From: Halapricum salinum
Lineage (GTDB): Archaea; Halobacteriota; Halobacteria; Halobacteriales; Haloarculaceae
Direction: 5' to 3'
Length of the DNA: 64,000 nt
Assembly (NCBI RefSeq): GCF_004799665.1
Contig: NZ_CP031310.1
Coordinates: forward strand, 488,887-552,886
Shown: piece after piece, positions 15,755 through 24,833 of the stretch
How the letters are laid out: each line of letters begins with the position of its first letter
How positions within the stretch are numbered: position 1 is the stretch's first letter
Notes under the pieces: model-generated
Databases searched by the model: none
Told to the model about the DNA's origin: nothing
Seen by the model: the letters and a program-made list of their open reading frames with translations, nothing else
Position numbers and translations under genes: made by a program

Positions 15755-16933
15755 ATGGTCGAAGTGCTTCTCGTCGTCGGTGTGCTCGTCGCGATGTTCG
15801 TCGCGTTCAACATCGGTGGGTCGACGACCGGGCCGGCGTTCGGGCCAGCCGTCGGCGCGAAAGCCATCTCGAAGCCGATGGCCGCGCTCCTGATGACGGT
15901 GTTTTTCTTCGTCGGTGCCTGGACGATCGGTCGCGAGGTCGTGGATACGCTCGGCAATTCACTCATCACGAACCCGGGCGTCTTCACGCTGGAGACGAGC
16001 ATCGGCGTCCTGTTTTTCATCGGCCTCGCGCTGTTCGTCGGCAACGTCTTCGGTGTCCCGGCCTCGACCTCGATGACAGCCGTGGGCGCGATTGCCGGGC
16101 TGGGCGTCGCGACGGGATCGCTCTCCTGGAGCGTCATGGGAGAAATCGCGACCTGGTGGATCGTCGCTCCAGTGATCGGCTTCTGGGTCTCGTTGATCAT
16201 CGGGCGGTACTTCTACGCTCGGATCAACAGATTGGTCGCCATGGACCGTTCTGAGGGGCCGCTGCTCGACGTCGACCGCTCGGGGGTCATTCCGTCGTTC
16301 TCGGTCCACGAGACGACGACTCGCCGCGAGTTCGCCGGCGTCGTGACCGTCGTCGTGATCGGCTGTCTGATGGCCTTCAGTTCGGGCACGTCGAACATCG
16401 CCAACGCCATCGCGCCGCTGGTCGGCAGCGAGTCGATCGATATGAACCCCGCCATCCTGCTGGGTTGTCTCGCCGTCGGGATCGGGACGTTTACGATCGC
16501 CCGCCGGACGCTGGAGACGATGGGCAGCGACATCACCGAACTCCCGCTGACGGCGGCGATCGTCGTCGCGACCGTCAGTTCGGGGCTGGTGATCTTCCTC
16601 TCGGCGATCGGCATCCCCGCGAGTTTCGTCGTCATCGCGACGATGTCGATCATCGGCCTGGGATGGGGCCGTGCCACGCGTCCTGTCACGGTTCCCGAGG
16701 CCGTCAAAGGCGACGACGTCCCGCCGGTGAGCGTCGACGCGCTCGCGGACGACGAACCCGGCGAGGAGATCCCACCGATCGGCGAGGAGGACCCGCACAC
16801 GGTCCCCAGCGCGACCGATCTGTTCGATCCGGCGACGACCGCACGCGTGGTTCTGATGCAGAACGTCGTCCCCGTCATCGCGACGCTGGGTGCGTTTCTC
16901 ACCTTCCGGTTCGTCCCGATCTTCGGGCTGTAG
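15755..16933 (+). CDS. inorganic phosphate transporter, PiT family
   Basis: 392 residues, about ten hydrophobic segments, with the two PiT repeats visible: VAFNIGGSTTGPAFGPAVGAK near the N-terminus and FSSGTSNIANAIAPLVGS in the second half, plus GVPASTSMTAVGAIAG. A cytoplasmic acidic loop (about 325-360) sits before the last membrane span. Expected to carry phosphate with a cation. ATG at 15755, preceded by CCCATATTAG (about 15722-15731) at leaderless distance. The universal stress gene follows 42 bp downstream. Confidence 0.9.
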   Translation: MVEVLLVVGVLVAMFVAFNIGGSTTGPAFGPAVGAKAISKPMAALLMTVFFFVGAWTIGREVVDTLGNSLITNPGVFTLETSIGVLFFIGLALFVGNVFGVPASTSMTAVGAIAGLGVATGSLSWSVMGEIATWWIVAPVIGFWVSLIIGRYFYARINRLVAMDRSEGPLLDVDRSGVIPSFSVHETTTRREFAGVVTVVVIGCLMAFSSGTSNIANAIAPLVGSESIDMNPAILLGCLAVGIGTFTIARRTLETMGSDITELPLTAAIVVATVSSGLVIFLSAIGIPASFVVIATMSIIGLGWGRATRPVTVPEAVKGDDVPPVSVDALADDEPGEEIPPIGEEDPHTVPSATDLFDPATTARVVLMQNVVPVIATLGAFLTFRFVPIFGL

Positions 16934-16975
16934 CCGGGTGGGAGCTTTTACCCGCTGGCCCGCCGTAGTTCGAGT

Positions 16976-17395
16976 ATGATCGACCGCATTCTGGTCCCGA
17001 TGGACGGCTCGGAGATGTCCGAACACGCCCTCGAATACGCCCTGGAGAACAACCCGAACGCGTCGGTGACGGTCCTCTATGTCGCTGGCGAGCCGTCGCC
17101 GATGATGGGCAAGGCCATGCGGATCGCGATGGAGACCGACGTCGACGAAGCCGCACAGGAGGTCGCCGAAGCGGTCTTCGGGCCTGCACGGGAGATTGCC
17201 AGCGAGTACGACGCCGAGATCGATACCGCGGTCGCGCTCGGCTCACCGGCCAGACAGATTCTCGACCGCGCTGGCGACTACGACGCCGTGATCATGGGCA
17301 GCCACGGAGGGGGCCTCCAGTCGACGCTCCTGATGGGCAACGTCGCGAGCAAAGTGTCCGCCCGCGCGCCAGTCCCGGTGACGCTGGTCCGATAG
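16976..17395 (+). CDS. universal stress protein (UspA family)
   Basis: 139 residues: DRILVPMDGSEMSEHALEYAL at the start and GDYDAVIMGSHGGGLQSTLLMGNVASKVSARAPVPVTLVR at the end, containing the ATP-binding G-x2-G-x9-G(S/N) pattern. Probably a nucleotide-binding dimer. Placed right after the phosphate carrier on the same strand, a combination often seen with transporters in haloarchaea. Confidence 0.92.
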   Translation: MIDRILVPMDGSEMSEHALEYALENNPNASVTVLYVAGEPSPMMGKAMRIAMETDVDEAAQEVAEAVFGPAREIASEYDAEIDTAVALGSPARQILDRAGDYDAVIMGSHGGGLQSTLLMGNVASKVSARAPVPVTLVR

Positions 17396-17404
17396 AACCG
17401 GTCG

Positions 17405-18118
17405 TCAGGCCTCGCCGTAGACCGGGACAGCCGCGCCACTGGTGACGCCCGCGGCGTCGCTGCAGAGAAAGAGGACGACCTCGGCGATCTCGGACGGCTT
17501 CACCCACTGCTCGTGGTCGGCGTCGGGCATCATCTCGCGGTTCATCGGCGTGTCGATCACGCTCGGCATGACCGCGTTCGCCCGCACCTCACCGGGATTC
17601 TCCTCGGCGATCGTCTCCGTGAGGATTCGCACACCGGCTTTCGAAGCGCGGTAAATCCCGTCGCCCTCGCCGCCTTCCAGCGAGGAGCGAGCCGAGACGC
17701 TGACGATCGCCCCGTCGCGCTCGCGAAGATGTGGAATCGCGTGTTTCGAGGCGAGGAACATCGTCTTGAGATTGACGTTCATCAGGAACTCGAAGGTCGC
17801 TGCCTCGGTCTCGTCGATGGGCGTCCCGCCGCGCCAGGTCCCGGCGACGTTCGCCAGGTGGTCGATCCCGCCGTGGTCTTCGACGATATCCCCAAAGACG
17901 CGTTCGACCTCACGCTCGTCGGTGAAATCACCCTGGTAGACCTCGACCGCCTCGCGGTCGGGATCGAGCAGGAAGTCCTCGCTATCTGGCTCGACGATGT
18001 CGACGGTGGCGACGGTCGCGCCCGCGTCGGCGAAGGCCGCGGCGACGGCGCTTCCGAGTGCTCCGCCGGCCCCCGTCACGACCGCCACGTCGTCGCTGAA
18101 ATCGAAGGTCACACTCAT
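17405..18118 (-). CDS. short-chain dehydrogenase/reductase
   Basis: 237 residues. Cofactor loop VVTGAGGALGSAVA, NVAGT strand, catalytic Ser in VSVSARSS and YRASK (Tyr-x3-Lys). Asp in TVDIVEPDSE at the end of the second strand favours NAD over NADP. Substrate unknown. The ATG at 18118 gives the usual SDR N-terminus; an upstream in-frame extension of 28 residues is not family-like. Confidence 0.9.
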   Translation of the reverse strand: MSVTFDFSDDVAVVTGAGGALGSAVAAAFADAGATVATVDIVEPDSEDFLLDPDREAVEVYQGDFTDEREVERVFGDIVEDHGGIDHLANVAGTWRGGTPIDETEAATFEFLMNVNLKTMFLASKHAIPHLRERDGAIVSVSARSSLEGGEGDGIYRASKAGVRILTETIAEENPGEVRANAVMPSVIDTPMNREMMPDADHEQWVKPSEIAEVVLFLCSDAAGVTSGAAVPVYGEA

Positions 18119-18194
18119 GGTACTCGTCTGGAAGGACCCCGCCGGAATAAAACTAGTCGGTGCGGGGATGGCGAGAGCGCGATCCTGCAGTATC

Positions 18195-20756
18195 TCACCC
18201 ACCGATCGGGAATCGGCGCTTGATCGTCGAGACGACGAGCAGATACGCGGGGAGAGCGACGAGAAGCACCGCAGCGAGGATCCCCCAGTCCCCGAGTCCG
18301 AGTGCGACCGTCCCGAAGTACTGATTCAGCGGCGTGTACAGGACCGCGAGTTGCAACGCGATCGACAGCCCGACCGCCAGGGCAAGCCACGGGTTCGAGA
18401 GTGTCGGCGTCTCGCGCAGCCAGCGAATGACGTACAGCTTCTCGAATTCGAGGAAGACGAATCCCGTGAACACCATCGTCATCGCGTACGGCGTGACCGC
18501 GGCCGCACCACCGAGTGTGTACACCATCAGCCCGAGCATGAGCGCCGTCGAGATCGCGCCGGTTCCCCCGATGAGCACCAGCATCGGGCGTTCGATGATC
18601 CCCCGGTCGGGGTCGCGCGGAGGCCGCTCCATCACGTCGCCGCTCTGGGGATCCGCCCCCAGCGCCAGCGCCGGCAGACCGTCGGTGAGGAGGTTAATCC
18701 AGAGCAACTGGACCGCCGGGAGCACGAGATAGCCCCAGAGCGACGCCAGAAAGACCAGCGCGACTTCGGCCACGTTCGCGCTGAGCAGGAAGGCGACGAA
18801 CTTCCAGATGTTGTCGAAGATCGCCCGACCCCGTTCGACGGCCCGTTCGATCGTCGCGTAGTTGTCGTCCAGCAAGATCACGTCGCTCGCCTGCTTGGCG
18901 ACATCGGTCCCGCGAACGCCCATCGCGACACCGATGTCGGCGTTCTTCAGCGCCGGCGCGTCGTTGACGCCGTCGCCCGTCATCGCGACGACGTGGCCGT
19001 TGTTTTGGAGTGCCCGCAGAATCCGAACCTTGTGTTCGGGCGAGGCCCGCGCGAACACGTCGACCTCCTCGACCCGCTCCGAGATCGCAGCGTCGTCGAG
19101 TCGGTCGAGTTCGCGGCCCTCGGTAACGGCTTGACCCATGCCGAGCGAGCCGGCGATCGCAGCGGCCGTACGGACGTTGTCGCCGGTGATCATCTTCACG
19201 TCGATCCCGGCCCGATCGGTGGCGGCCAGCGCGTCGGCGACCTCCGCCCGCGGCGGGTCGATCATCCCGACCAGCCCGAGGAACACCAGCCCCTCGTCCA
19301 GACCCGCATCCTCGGTGTCCGCGACCGCGAGGACCCGGAGCGCGTCGTCGGCGAACGACCGAACCTGCTCGCGGATCCGATCGGCCCGCTCGGGTGTGAG
19401 TTCGACCGGGCCGTCCGCCGTGAGCACGTGCGAGGACTTCGAGAGCACGACCTCGGGCGCACCCTTGACGCATCCCCGGTCGCCGTGGACGGTTCCCATC
19501 CACTTCTGTTCTGAGGAGAACGGAACCTCGTCGGTCCGGGGTTCGTCCTCGCGGAGTGTCGTGACGTCGATCCCCTGATCTTCGGCCGCCAGGACAAGCG
19601 CCTGCTCGGTCGGATCGCCCGTCTCCGCGGTGGCGTCGTTGCACAGGGCTCCGGCTCGGAGGAGACGGTCGACGCGCTCCGTCGGCGGTTCCTCACCAGT
19701 CCCGTCGAGGTCGACGACGTCGTCACTGACCCAGATCCGGCTGACGGTCATCTGCCCCTTCGTGAGCGTCCCGGTCTTGTCGGTGCAGATCACGTCCACC
19801 GAGCCGAGCGCCTCGACAGCCGGGAGGCGGCGGACCAGCGCGTTCTCCTCGGCCATCGTCCGCACGCCCAGCGCGAGCGTCAGCGTCACCACGGCCGGCA
19901 ACCCCTCCGGAATGGCGGCGACGGCCAGCGACACCGCGGTCAGCCCCGATTCGACCAGCGGCGTGTCCCGCAACAGCAACAGCGGAACCACGAGCGCCGC
20001 CAGCGCGAACACGCCGAGCCCGAGCCGGCGGCCGAGCGTATCCAGTTCCGCCTGCAGCGGCGTCTCCGTCTCCTCGGTGGCCGCCAGCTCCCGGGCGATG
20101 GCCCCCACTTCGGTGTCCATCCCCGTCGCGGTGACGACGACCGCCCCCCGGCCGCGCGTGACGTTGGTGCTGTTGTACACCATGTTCTCGCGCTCTGCCA
20201 GCGGCGTGTCGGAATCGACCGGGTCGGGAGATTTCGAGACCGGCGCGCTCTCGCCTGTCAGCGCCGCCTCGTCGACTTCCAGGCCCGCTTCTTCGAGGAG
20301 CCGGCCATCCGCGGGGACGACGTCGCCGCTCTCCAGTTCGATCACGTCACCGGGGACGAGTTCGGTCGCGGCGACGTCGACAGTCGTTCCGTCGCGCCGG
20401 ACCGTGGCGGTCGGCGCGGCCAGTTCCCGGAGGGCGTCGAGACTCTGCTCGGCGCGGTAGTCCTGGACGAACCCGAAGACGCCGTTGAGGACGACGATGA
20501 CGGTGATGAGAACGGCATCGACGATGTGGCCCGCCCAGGCCGACAGCCCCGCCGCCACCAGCAGCACCCAGATGAGCACGCTGTCGAACTGCGCGAGAAA
20601 TATCGTCAGCGGTCCCCGGCTGCTGGTCTGTGCGACCTCGTTCGTGCCGTACTCGTCGAGACGCTGCCGGGCCTCTGTGGCCGTAAGCCCCTCCGCAGCG
20701 GTGTCGTGGGCCTGGAGGACGGTATCGGCCGGCCGACTGTGCGGCGGGTCGGTCAT
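18195..20756 (-). CDS. P2-type cation-transporting ATPase, Ca-pump like
   Basis: 853 residues. N-terminal cation ATPase domain, LTGES (166-170), phosphorylation site CTDKTGTLT with Asp326, and MTGDGVNDAPALKNADIG hinge. Transport residues fit the SERCA/PMR1 pattern: IPEGLP in M4, SANVAEVAL in M5 and INLLTDGLPAL in M6, so calcium (or manganese) export is the best guess, not sodium/potassium. About ten membrane segments. ATG at 20756; a GTG at 20759 is an alternative. Confidence 0.92.
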   Translation of the reverse strand: MTDPPHSRPADTVLQAHDTAAEGLTATEARQRLDEYGTNEVAQTSSRGPLTIFLAQFDSVLIWVLLVAAGLSAWAGHIVDAVLITVIVVLNGVFGFVQDYRAEQSLDALRELAAPTATVRRDGTTVDVAATELVPGDVIELESGDVVPADGRLLEEAGLEVDEAALTGESAPVSKSPDPVDSDTPLAERENMVYNSTNVTRGRGAVVVTATGMDTEVGAIARELAATEETETPLQAELDTLGRRLGLGVFALAALVVPLLLLRDTPLVESGLTAVSLAVAAIPEGLPAVVTLTLALGVRTMAEENALVRRLPAVEALGSVDVICTDKTGTLTKGQMTVSRIWVSDDVVDLDGTGEEPPTERVDRLLRAGALCNDATAETGDPTEQALVLAAEDQGIDVTTLREDEPRTDEVPFSSEQKWMGTVHGDRGCVKGAPEVVLSKSSHVLTADGPVELTPERADRIREQVRSFADDALRVLAVADTEDAGLDEGLVFLGLVGMIDPPRAEVADALAATDRAGIDVKMITGDNVRTAAAIAGSLGMGQAVTEGRELDRLDDAAISERVEEVDVFARASPEHKVRILRALQNNGHVVAMTGDGVNDAPALKNADIGVAMGVRGTDVAKQASDVILLDDNYATIERAVERGRAIFDNIWKFVAFLLSANVAEVALVFLASLWGYLVLPAVQLLWINLLTDGLPALALGADPQSGDVMERPPRDPDRGIIERPMLVLIGGTGAISTALMLGLMVYTLGGAAAVTPYAMTMVFTGFVFLEFEKLYVIRWLRETPTLSNPWLALAVGLSIALQLAVLYTPLNQYFGTVALGLGDWGILAAVLLVALPAYLLVVSTIKRRFPIGG

Positions 20757-20940
20757 CACTGACTGTTCACTTCGGTCACACTTGGGTGTTGGCGTGGTTT
20801 TGCCAGCAGCTCAGAACGAAGGTCAGCCGAAGGACGTGACTAGCGAGCGGGAGAATATGACTGGCCGGGTGCTGATACGCATTACGGCAAAGAGTCGCAC
20901 GACGAGAAAGCAGAGCCGAGGCGAGGTAATATTAGAGATA

Positions 20941-21942
20941 TTAATTAGGGCTATCAGAGCGAGGGAACAGTTCCCGGATTAATATCTCCAATCGGTCTCT
21001 GACGTTTCTCACGTCAGTCTCAGCAAGCTCTCCAGATTTATGATGTGCCATCCACCGGCGCTCAACGCTATTCATCTCGTCTAATTTCTCAAATGTCTTC
21101 TGCGACACGTACTCATCATCTTTGAGTTCCCTTACTAACTCCCTGTAGTACTCACCACCTTCTTCCTTTTCTTCCTCAATAACGTCTCTCCGTCCCTCAC
21201 GTTTCAGATGAGTAATTATCAGCCATTCAATGCAGAGGATATAGCAGTTTAGAGCGGCGTTGAGCAACCCGCGTTGCAGACAAGCGTCACCTTCATTTAA
21301 ATACTGGAGTGCCGTATCACCATATTCTAACTGATTTAGTGCGTTTCTATGCTCTTGGTTGATTTCTGACTCAAGAACCTCAGCTTCCGTATAGGGTTTT
21401 TGCAGAGGGGTTGCTCCTATTTTTGAGAAGATACGTTCGATTTCTCTTTTTGTATATTTCACTGTTGTCTTCACATCAAAGTCTGAATCCGTAGTTAGGA
21501 TTCGCTGTCTGTATTGTTGTAGGAGGGTTGGAACCACAATTATTGTTGTTCTGAATCCGCTTGATTCATTCTCAATAGATCTGAAACGAATTTCAATCTC
21601 AAACGGGAGATCTTCAACTCGCTCTTCTATCCGCTTAAAAATGTATTCGCGTTGGTACGATGGGATTTCAGTATTGGAGGTGAATCCGAAGAAATCCTTT
21701 ATTCGCCACTTGAGAGGTGGATCTGATTTATCGAGATTCGGTTTAAATGTCATTGATTGGTGGATTGGGCCCACCATATCCATCCCAGCGTCAACCTGAA
21801 TATACTCTTTCTGCCGAAGGATAGCTCTAAATTCGTCCTTGATTTTACGGAGATTTCCGTCATCTGGTTCAACGGGGAGAAAATACTCTGCCTTCACAAT
21901 GAGTTCATCAGGGTCAAGATTGGGACGAGATATAGACGACAT
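20941..21942 (-). CDS. AT-rich gene with HEPN-like C-terminal domain
   Basis: 333 residues, no recognised family name. Base composition is foreign: in 21541-21600 only 20 of 60 bases are G or C. The N-terminal half (1-200) is mixed strand/helix with IEIRFRSIENESSGF. The C-terminal part (about 205-327) is helical with GLLNAALNCYILCIEWLIITHL and VERRWMAHHKSGELAETDV, which provides an R-x4-H pattern (Arg295-His300 or Arg296-His301) typical of HEPN ribonuclease/DUF4145-like domains. It lies next to tRNA-Thr. Transfer is likely; a defence or toxin role is inference only. Confidence 0.75.
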   Translation of the reverse strand: MSSISRPNLDPDELIVKAEYFLPVEPDDGNLRKIKDEFRAILRQKEYIQVDAGMDMVGPIHQSMTFKPNLDKSDPPLKWRIKDFFGFTSNTEIPSYQREYIFKRIEERVEDLPFEIEIRFRSIENESSGFRTTIIVVPTLLQQYRQRILTTDSDFDVKTTVKYTKREIERIFSKIGATPLQKPYTEAEVLESEINQEHRNALNQLEYGDTALQYLNEGDACLQRGLLNAALNCYILCIEWLIITHLKREGRRDVIEEEKEEGGEYYRELVRELKDDEYVSQKTFEKLDEMNSVERRWMAHHKSGELAETDVRNVRDRLEILIRELFPRSDSPN

Positions 21943-22304
21943 TTCAAGTTACTTTCGATTGTTTGTCTATTAGTGTTTTTCCCAATGTGGTAGGTTGTTA
22001 CAGAGAGCATACAAATCAATTTCAGTCGATTACGGCTACAGGAATGCAGGACCAGAGCCCCCTCAGAGCAATAATTAGTACTGAAACGAAACGGCAAAAT
22101 CGTCCATATAGCGGGCGCTAATTGCTTCTTTCATAACAGGAAAACTAAGTAAGCGGCCCGCTGTCTGTCCATTTAGGCTATTCCCAAGGAAAGAGCCGGT
22201 GAAGTGGATTGTGAACTACGCCGAGACTGCTCGCTTCGCTGCGCGTCTCGTCTAGTTCAAATCCCTCGACCGCTTTCGCTGCTCACGAATTGTTCGCAGC
22301 AGAA
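21943..22304. other. AT-rich gap with tRNA-like debris
   Basis: No convincing gene. 21943-22190 stays AT-rich like the neighbouring gene. 22195-22222 is an imperfect copy of the 3' end of the nearby tRNA-Thr. 22223-22246 forms a GAGAC...GTCTC hairpin around a CTCGCTTCGCTGCGC core, and 22254-22266 carries a T-arm-like GTTCAAATCCCT on the plus strand. This looks like the scar of an integration next to the tRNA. Confidence 0.5.
22195..22222 (-). repeat. degenerate copy of the tRNA-Thr 3' end
   Basis: The plus-strand text GCCGGTGAAGTGGATTGTGA parallels GCCGGTGAAGGGATTTGAA at 22306-22324, the acceptor stem and T arm of the tRNA, with inserted or changed bases. Such copies are made when an integrase uses a tRNA 3' end as attachment site. 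No integrase gene is in the window. Confidence 0.5.
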
Positions 22305-22378
22305 AGCCGGTGAAGGGATTTGAACCCTTGACCTATTCCTTACGAAGGAATCGCTCTACCAGTCTGAGCTACACCGGC
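22305..22378 (-). tRNA. tRNA-Thr(CGT)
   Basis: On the minus strand a full cloverleaf reads: 7-bp acceptor GCCGGTG/CACCGGC, D arm GCTC/GAGC, anticodon stem ATTCC/GGAAT with loop TTCGTAA (anticodon CGT), variable AGGTC, T arm AAGGG/CCCTT with loop TTCAAAT. The base after the acceptor gives a U discriminator, as in other haloarchaeal threonine tRNAs. CCA is not encoded, and no intron is present. It decodes ACG. Confidence 0.95.
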
Positions 22379-22440
22379 ACCCTTGCAGGCAATAAATTCT
22401 TGGAGCGATTACCACAATAAGGGTTGCGAATCGAACGCCC

Positions 22441-23424
22441 TTAGCGAGTCAATCGCACGTCCAAACAGACGTTCACCTCGTGTGGCGCGTACGAACGCAC
22501 CGTGTGGCGCGTCTCCACCTCGACGGCGTAGCCCGCCGGCTCGGCCACCGCCCGGATCGCGCTCTCGCCCGGCCCGTAGGGATCGTCCTCGTGCTGGATG
22601 TCGTAGAAGTGGAGCACGCAGTCGTCGCCGGCCAGTTCGACCGCCGTCTCCAGGAACTCGTCGGCGCTGTGGGGCAGATTCATCACCAGTCGGTCGGCCC
22701 AGCCCTGGTACTCCGCTGCCACCTCTCTGACATCCCCACAGATCCCGGTCACGCGGTCTTCGACGTCGTTCCGTCTCGCGTTCTCCCGGAGGTACTCGAT
22801 GGCGGCGGCGTTGATGTCGACGCCCACCGCCGTCGCACCCCGCTTTGCTGCGGGGATCACGAACGGCCCGACGCCCGCGAACATGTCGAAACAGTGCTCG
22901 CCCGAGTCGACCTGCTCGATCACGCGGTGGCGCTCGGTCGCCAGTCTGGGCGAGAAGTACACCGCCGCGACGTCGACCAGAAATTCACAGCCGTACTCGC
23001 GGTGGACGGTCTCGGTCCCGTCGCCAGCAAGGACGTCCCACTCGCGGACACGCTGCTCGCCTTTGACCTTCGAGGCGCGGTTGATTACGGTTTCGACCGG
23101 CAACGAGGAGTCCATGATCGCGTCGGCGACCTCCTGAGCGCGGTCGGGGTCGTCCTCGTCGATAATCACGATCTCACCCAGGCGCTCGTAGGACGGTTCG
23201 AACCCGAGGATGTCCTCGGGAAGGGTCTGGGTCTCGCGTGCGGGGACGTCCCGGGTCACGACATCGAGGTCGTCGGGGACGGCGTCGGAATCGCTGACTG
23301 GGATGAAGAGGTCGCCGTCGTCGTGGACGATCTCGTAGTCGTGGGCCAGCAGCTCGGCTTCGTCGAGGCGCTGTCGCGTGGCCTCGCCGTTCTCGCGGGC
23401 GACGCGAACGCAGGGGACGTCCAT
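22441..23424 (-). CDS. trm5: tRNA (guanine37-N1)-methyltransferase Trm5
   Basis: 327 residues. N-terminal D1-like region, then a Rossmann methyltransferase: FDMFAGVGPFVIPAAKRG (SAM loop), VGVDINAAAIEYLRENARRN, and the catalytic VMNLPHSADEFL (N-x-P-P-like motif). VYFSPRLATER precedes the SAM domain, as in archaeal Trm5. It makes m1G37 next to the anticodon, which prevents frameshifting. ATG at 23424 was chosen because the 85 upstream open codons are arginine-rich, non-family text. Confidence 0.92.
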   Translation of the reverse strand: MDVPCVRVARENGEATRQRLDEAELLAHDYEIVHDDGDLFIPVSDSDAVPDDLDVVTRDVPARETQTLPEDILGFEPSYERLGEIVIIDEDDPDRAQEVADAIMDSSLPVETVINRASKVKGEQRVREWDVLAGDGTETVHREYGCEFLVDVAAVYFSPRLATERHRVIEQVDSGEHCFDMFAGVGPFVIPAAKRGATAVGVDINAAAIEYLRENARRNDVEDRVTGICGDVREVAAEYQGWADRLVMNLPHSADEFLETAVELAGDDCVLHFYDIQHEDDPYGPGESAIRAVAEPAGYAVEVETRHTVRSYAPHEVNVCLDVRLTR

Positions 23425-23480
23425 CACTTCGACTGTGGCCGGGGGCGGGCGAAAACGTTGGCGTTTGTGCGACGAGCCGG

Positions 23481-23927
23481 TTAGCCCCTGCCTTCGACGA
23501 TCCCCTTCAGGCTCTCGGCTCGAAGTCGATAGATGCCGAACTCGATCTCGTCTGTCGGGCGGTCGAAAACTCTGAAGTACGGAATTTCGAGTCGCTGGAC
23601 GGCTTCGAGGACGGGGTCGTCGAGTCGTTGTTCGGTCTCGACTATTTCGAGGCGACCACTCGCGACGACGCTCTTCCATCGCCCGTCCGCTCTGCCGTGG
23701 ACGACGAACGAAGCGAGGTCGGTCCGCTCGAGGAACTTCTGTTTCTGGCTCCCGGGCGCGAACCCGAGTCGAAAGTACAACTGCTGGTCGTCGGGCTGGA
23801 AGTAAAACGACACCGGCACGGCGTAGGCGTCGTTTCCGTCCGCGAGTGACAGCACACCCGTCTCCTGTGCGGCCAGAAAGTCGGTGATATCGAGCGCGTC
23901 CATATCCTCGGCGTTCTGTGGATCCAT
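23481..23927 (-). CDS. pyridoxamine 5'-phosphate oxidase-fold protein
   Basis: 148 residues with a split-barrel flavin-binding pattern: FLAAQETGVLSLADGNDAYAVPVSFYF, LYFRLGFAPGSQKQKFL, VVASGRLEIVE. Such proteins bind FMN or F420, or occasionally heme; the exact reaction is not predictable. ATG 23927 (MDPQNAEDMD) is used; an in-frame Met eight codons later is possible. Divergent from the diphthine synthase gene. Confidence 0.82.
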   Translation of the reverse strand: MDPQNAEDMDALDITDFLAAQETGVLSLADGNDAYAVPVSFYFQPDDQQLYFRLGFAPGSQKQKFLERTDLASFVVHGRADGRWKSVVASGRLEIVETEQRLDDPVLEAVQRLEIPYFRVFDRPTDEIEFGIYRLRAESLKGIVEGRG

Positions 23928-24032
23928 GTGTGTTAGTTTATGCCAAAGGTAGTTAATCTCGACTCTCCGAGCGACGGGGGAAGATTCGAACGGTTCCGGA
24001 CCGCTTATTCGATCCCGCGACCCACAACTGGT

Positions 24033-24821
24033 ATGCTCACTTTCGTCGGTCTCGGGCTCTACGACGAGAGCTCGATCACGTTGCAGGGCCGGGAAGCCCT
24101 CCAAGAGGCTGATCGCGTCTTCGCCGAACGCTACACCAGTCGACTCGTCGGCGCGTCCTTCGAGGACGTCGAAGCCGCCCACGACGTCGAGATCGAACTC
24201 CGGTCGCGCGAGGGCGTCGAGCAACACCCCGAACCGATCCTCGACGCCGCGAGCGAGGGCGACGCCGTCTTCTGCACCGCCGGCGACACCATGATCTCGA
24301 CGACCCACGTCGACCTTCGACTCCGGGCGCACGAACGGGGGATCGATACCCGGATCGTCCACGGGACGACCGCCGCCGCCGCGGCGAGTTCGCTCACGGG
24401 CCTGCAGAACTACCGCTTCGGCAAAGCGACGACGCTGCCCTTCGAAACCTCGCACGGCGGCGAGGGTGTTCCGGGGAGCGTGATCGAGACGATCGAGGCC
24501 AACCGCGACCGCGGCCTCCACACGCTCGTCTTTTTGGACATCAAGGTCGACGACGACCGCGAGGACTACATGACCGGTAGCGAGGCCGCCGACCTGCTCG
24601 CGAGTGACTGGGACGACGAGGCCCTGGGTGTGGTCGTCGCGCGTGCGGGGAGCCCGGATCCAGTTGTCGCGGCCGACACGCTCGACGCGCTCGCCGAGAT
24701 GGACTTCGGCGAGCCGTTGCACATGCTCGTGATCCCCGGAGAACTACACTACATCGAGCGGGACGCACTGGTCGAACTGGCCGGCGCGCCCGAGTCCGTG
24801 GCGGATTCGCGACTCGTCTGA
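24033..24821 (+). CDS. dph5: diphthine synthase
   Basis: 262 residues, normal for Dph5. MLTFVGLGLYDESSITLQGREAL, the GDTMISTTHVDLRLRA SAM-binding stretch, NYRFGKATTLPF, and VVVARAGSPDPVV are characteristic of this tetrapyrrole-methylase-fold enzyme. It methylates the modified histidine of elongation factor aEF2 in diphthamide synthesis. ATG at 24033; the CGCTTATTC box about 28 bases upstream suggests a leaderless message. Converges with artA. Confidence 0.94.
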   Translation: MLTFVGLGLYDESSITLQGREALQEADRVFAERYTSRLVGASFEDVEAAHDVEIELRSREGVEQHPEPILDAASEGDAVFCTAGDTMISTTHVDLRLRAHERGIDTRIVHGTTAAAAASSLTGLQNYRFGKATTLPFETSHGGEGVPGSVIETIEANRDRGLHTLVFLDIKVDDDREDYMTGSEAADLLASDWDDEALGVVVARAGSPDPVVAADTLDALAEMDFGEPLHMLVIPGELHYIERDALVELAGAPESVADSRLV

Positions 24822-24833
24822 AACGGTTTGGAA

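Noticed and set aside
18195-20756. Sodium/potassium-type ATPase
   Set aside because: M4 to M6 motifs (PEGLP, SANVAEV, NLLTDGLPA) fit the Ca2+/Mn2+ branch better.
22441-23679. Longer Trm5 start with an Arg-rich N-terminus
   Set aside because: The 85 extra residues overlap the neighbouring gene in antisense and look nothing like a Trm5 N-terminal domain.
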